A stretch of DNA of 64,000 nt from Prochlorococcus marinus str. MIT 0918. Lineage in GTDB: Bacteria > Cyanobacteriota > Cyanobacteriia > PCC-6307 > Cyanobiaceae. This document shows positions 62,297-64,000 of this stretch, piece after piece. Position numbers and translations under genes: made by a program. Within the stretch, counting starts at the first letter, position 1. Every line of letters starts with the position of its first letter. The notes beneath the pieces were generated by a model that searched no databases, was not told the origin of the DNA, and saw nothing but the letters and a program-made list of their open reading frames with translations. The stretch covers positions 1,116,001-1,180,000 of the forward strand of contig NZ_CP114780.1 in the NCBI RefSeq assembly GCF_027359415.1, written 5' to 3'.

Positions 62297-62854
62297 ATGA
62301 CTACATCACTGCCTCAAACTTATCTAATTATACTTACTAGCTTATTAGTAATTCTAGTAATAGTTGTAGGCCGTCAATTTTTAAAAGTCAGAGGGGATGA
62401 AATTAAATTAGCAAAGCTAGAAAAGAGCGATGCAATCAAGTCCAATCAATCTAAAGACCTATATGAGCTTGGCAGTGCTCAATTAAATAAAAGATTATAT
62501 CCTCAAGCAACGAATACCTTAAAAAAAGCGTTAAAGAATTTAAATGATGAACCTGATGAAGCTAAGGCAATTATAGAAAATGCTTTAGGCTTCTCCTTAT
62601 CAGCCCAAGATAAATTTTTAGAAGCAGTGAAACATTATGAAAATGCTATTAAATGCAAAGTAAAGTATTCGGTTGCAATAAATAATTTAGCCTTTGCAAA
62701 ACTAAAACTTTTAAAAGAAAATGAAGCCTATAATTTATATCAAGAAGTTCTTACTTTCGATCCAAATAATAAAACTGCTAATAAACAAATTAAAAAAATA
62801 AATAAAAGAAATCCTAAAAACTTCCAAATTGATAATGAGAACAAAGGCTTTTAA
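62297..62854 (+). CDS. ycf37: Ycf37-like TPR protein, photosystem I assembly factor
   Basis: A 185-residue protein with one N-terminal membrane helix (LIILTSLLVILVIVVG) and a soluble TPR region: DLYELGSAQLNKRLYPQATN, IIENALGFSLSAQDKFLEAV and AINNLAFAKLKLLKENEAYN. The helix-plus-three-TPR layout and the phrases YELGS..L..KLY.QA and NALGF match Ycf37, which helps photosystem I assembly in Synechocystis. The function here is by similarity from memory. It lies 119 bases after rplT and 20 bases before thiG on the same strand. Confidence 0.72.
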   Translation: MTTSLPQTYLIILTSLLVILVIVVGRQFLKVRGDEIKLAKLEKSDAIKSNQSKDLYELGSAQLNKRLYPQATNTLKKALKNLNDEPDEAKAIIENALGFSLSAQDKFLEAVKHYENAIKCKVKYSVAINNLAFAKLKLLKENEAYNLYQEVLTFDPNNKTANKQIKKINKRNPKNFQIDNENKGF

Positions 62855-62874
62855 TCATCCTCATATCTAATTCA

Positions 62875-63696
62875 ATGACTCATAATTCTTCTCTATTAAC
62901 TATCGGAGGAAAGGACTTTCATAGCAGGCTTTTAACTGGGACAGGAAAATACACAAGTATAGAAAACATGAGTGAAAGTCTAACGAAATCTGAATGTGAA
63001 ATTGTCACCGTAGCAATAAGAAGAGTTCAAACTGCTGAGGTTTCTCACCAAGGTTTAATGGAAACAATTAACTGGGAAAAATATTGGATGCTGCCCAATA
63101 CTGCTGGATGCACAAATGCAGATGAAGCAGTTCGAATAGCAAAAATGGGTAGAGAGTTTGCCAAACTTGCTGGGCAAGAAGAGAACAATTTCATCAAACT
63201 TGAAGTTATTCCAGATAAAAAATATCTTCTACCTGATCCATTTGGAACACTTAATGCAGCCGAACAATTAATCAAAGAAAACTTTGTAGTTCTCCCATAT
63301 ATCAATGCTGACCCTCTTTTAGCAAAAAAACTTGAGGAGATTGGATGCGCAGCAGTCATGCCTCTTGGGTCAGCAATAGGTTCTGCTCAAGGAATTCGAA
63401 ATGAAACAAATATTGGAATTATTATTGAAAACGCTAATGTTCCAGTCATCGTTGATGCTGGGATTGGCGTACCAAGCCATGCCGCCAAGGCTATGGAAAT
63501 GGGTGCCGACGCCGTGTTAATTAACAGCGCCATCGCTCTGGCAAAAACCCCTCAAACAATGGCACAAGCCATGAAAAAAGCGGTTGAGGCAGGTCGGGAG
63601 GGATTTTTAGCAGGACGTTTAACTGAAAGGCAACATGCCCTTCCAAGCTCACCAATAAGTGATATTTCTACAATGGAATCAAAAATCACTCAGTAA
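62875..63696 (+). CDS. thiG: Thiazole synthase
   Basis: Builds the thiazole phosphate half of thiamine from deoxyxylulose phosphate, dehydroglycine and ThiS thiocarboxylate. The 273-residue TIM barrel shows LLTGTGKYTS, VTVAIRRVQT, LPNTAGCTNADEAVRIA and the substrate-binding KLEVIPDKKYLLPDPFGTL. VMPLGSAIGSAQGI and VIVDAGIGVPSHAAKAMEMGA-type motifs close the fold. No TPP riboswitch lies in the 20-base gap before it, unlike thiC. Confidence 0.96.
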   Translation: MTHNSSLLTIGGKDFHSRLLTGTGKYTSIENMSESLTKSECEIVTVAIRRVQTAEVSHQGLMETINWEKYWMLPNTAGCTNADEAVRIAKMGREFAKLAGQEENNFIKLEVIPDKKYLLPDPFGTLNAAEQLIKENFVVLPYINADPLLAKKLEEIGCAAVMPLGSAIGSAQGIRNETNIGIIIENANVPVIVDAGIGVPSHAAKAMEMGADAVLINSAIALAKTPQTMAQAMKKAVEAGREGFLAGRLTERQHALPSSPISDISTMESKITQ

Positions 63697-63762
63697 AGCT
63701 AAGTAACATATCCCAAAAGAATGCTTATGAGATCATATTCTCCCTCCAGATAAATTAAATAA

Positions 63763-63930
63763 ATGACAGTTACAGAAGAATCAGGGGGAAGACTAAATGC
63801 ATTTGCAAACGAACCAAAAATTGAAGTAATTGCTGAGAAGCATTACAATGACTGGAAATATCCTCAATTCGTAATTTTTGGAGGTATATTCTTAATAAGT
63901 ATTATTAGTGTTTCTTTAATAATTAAGTGA
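63763..63930 (+). CDS. Small single-helix membrane protein, Ssl1498-like
   Basis: A 55-residue protein: a polar N-terminus MTVTEESGGRLNAFANEPKI, a middle with Lys-His-Tyr-Asn-Asp-Trp, and a C-terminal membrane helix (FVIFGGIFLISIISVSLII). The EExGRLNxFAxEP start followed by one helix resembles the cyanobacterial Ssl1498-family light-harvesting-like proteins, small membrane proteins of unknown role. It lies 66 bases after thiG on the same strand. Similarity is from memory. Confidence 0.6.
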   Translation: MTVTEESGGRLNAFANEPKIEVIAEKHYNDWKYPQFVIFGGIFLISIISVSLIIK

Positions 63931-64000
63931 ACCCATGTAGTAGTTTTTCTAATATTGGATCTTTAGATCTTCACTCCAGGAGTTTTGGGTGAAAGTTTTT

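Noticed and set aside
63931-64000. C-terminal end of a minus-strand gene entering from the right edge
   Set aside because: Two minus-strand frames are open at the edge (stops at 63949-63951 and 63963-63965) and neither tail is recognisable, so no call is made.

Overview
The window looks like a stretch of the chromosome of a marine picocyanobacterium, most likely a low-light-adapted Prochlorococcus. The DNA is AT-rich and genes are packed tightly on both strands. It carries photosystem genes (psaC, psbZ, a Ycf37-like photosystem I assembly factor, a small Ssl1498-like membrane protein), plastid-type conserved proteins (Ycf23, a Ycf52-like acetyltransferase, RpaB) and a cyanobacterial core gene set. 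A complete mutY is present; as I recall, high-light Prochlorococcus lack it, which would fit a low-light lineage. I saw no insertion sequence, prophage, integrase or CRISPR array. No gap between genes exceeds 300 bases.

Layout. 1-7.5 kb: the end of rimM, manC, glmS and psaC, then acpP-fabF-tktA. 7.5-12.4 kb (minus): thiC behind a TPP riboswitch, a small membrane protein, an M20 amidohydrolase, a secreted TPR protein and ruvB. 12.4-19.8 kb: smpB and a small gene on plus; rpaB-lysS-small gene and mreB-mreC-mreD on minus; ssb and a DedA protein. 19.8-30.5 kb: ahcY, tsaE, a PfkB sugar kinase, mutY, an alpha/beta hydrolase, a group 2 sigma factor, mgtE, two tandem crcB genes, an SH3 protein and gyrB. 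30.5-38.6 kb: miaA, infC, a GntR-type regulator, cysE, secA, a GNAT acetyltransferase, tRNA-Gly(GCC), ribH and psbZ. 38.7-49 kb: mutS, cobH, holA, lysC, uvrB, ycf23 and tilS. 49-58.6 kb: asd-dapA-rnj on minus, then tig-clpP-clpX-dnaX on plus. 58.6-64 kb: a processive glycosyltransferase, a SpoIID-like protein, rpmI-rplT, a Ycf37-like gene, thiG and a small membrane protein.

Functional themes. Replication and repair: ruvB, ssb, mutY, mutS, uvrB, gyrB, holA, dnaX. Lysine/threonine pathway entry: lysC, asd, dapA. Thiamine: thiC and thiG. Cell shape and envelope: mreBCD, manC, glmS, the glycosyltransferase and the SpoIID-like protein. Protein quality control: tig, clpP, clpX, smpB, secA.

No clearly new multi-gene system is visible; this is mostly streamlined core genome. 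The observations most worth a second look are: an in-phase run of eight A in dnaX (58074-58081) where a -1 slip would reach a stop six codons on and give a gamma-like short subunit; a TPP riboswitch whose P2 strand can pair with a segment just before thiC; two strong palindromes between mreD and rpaB; a GntR regulator with an unusual C-terminal domain; and many convergent gene pairs that overlap or nearly touch.
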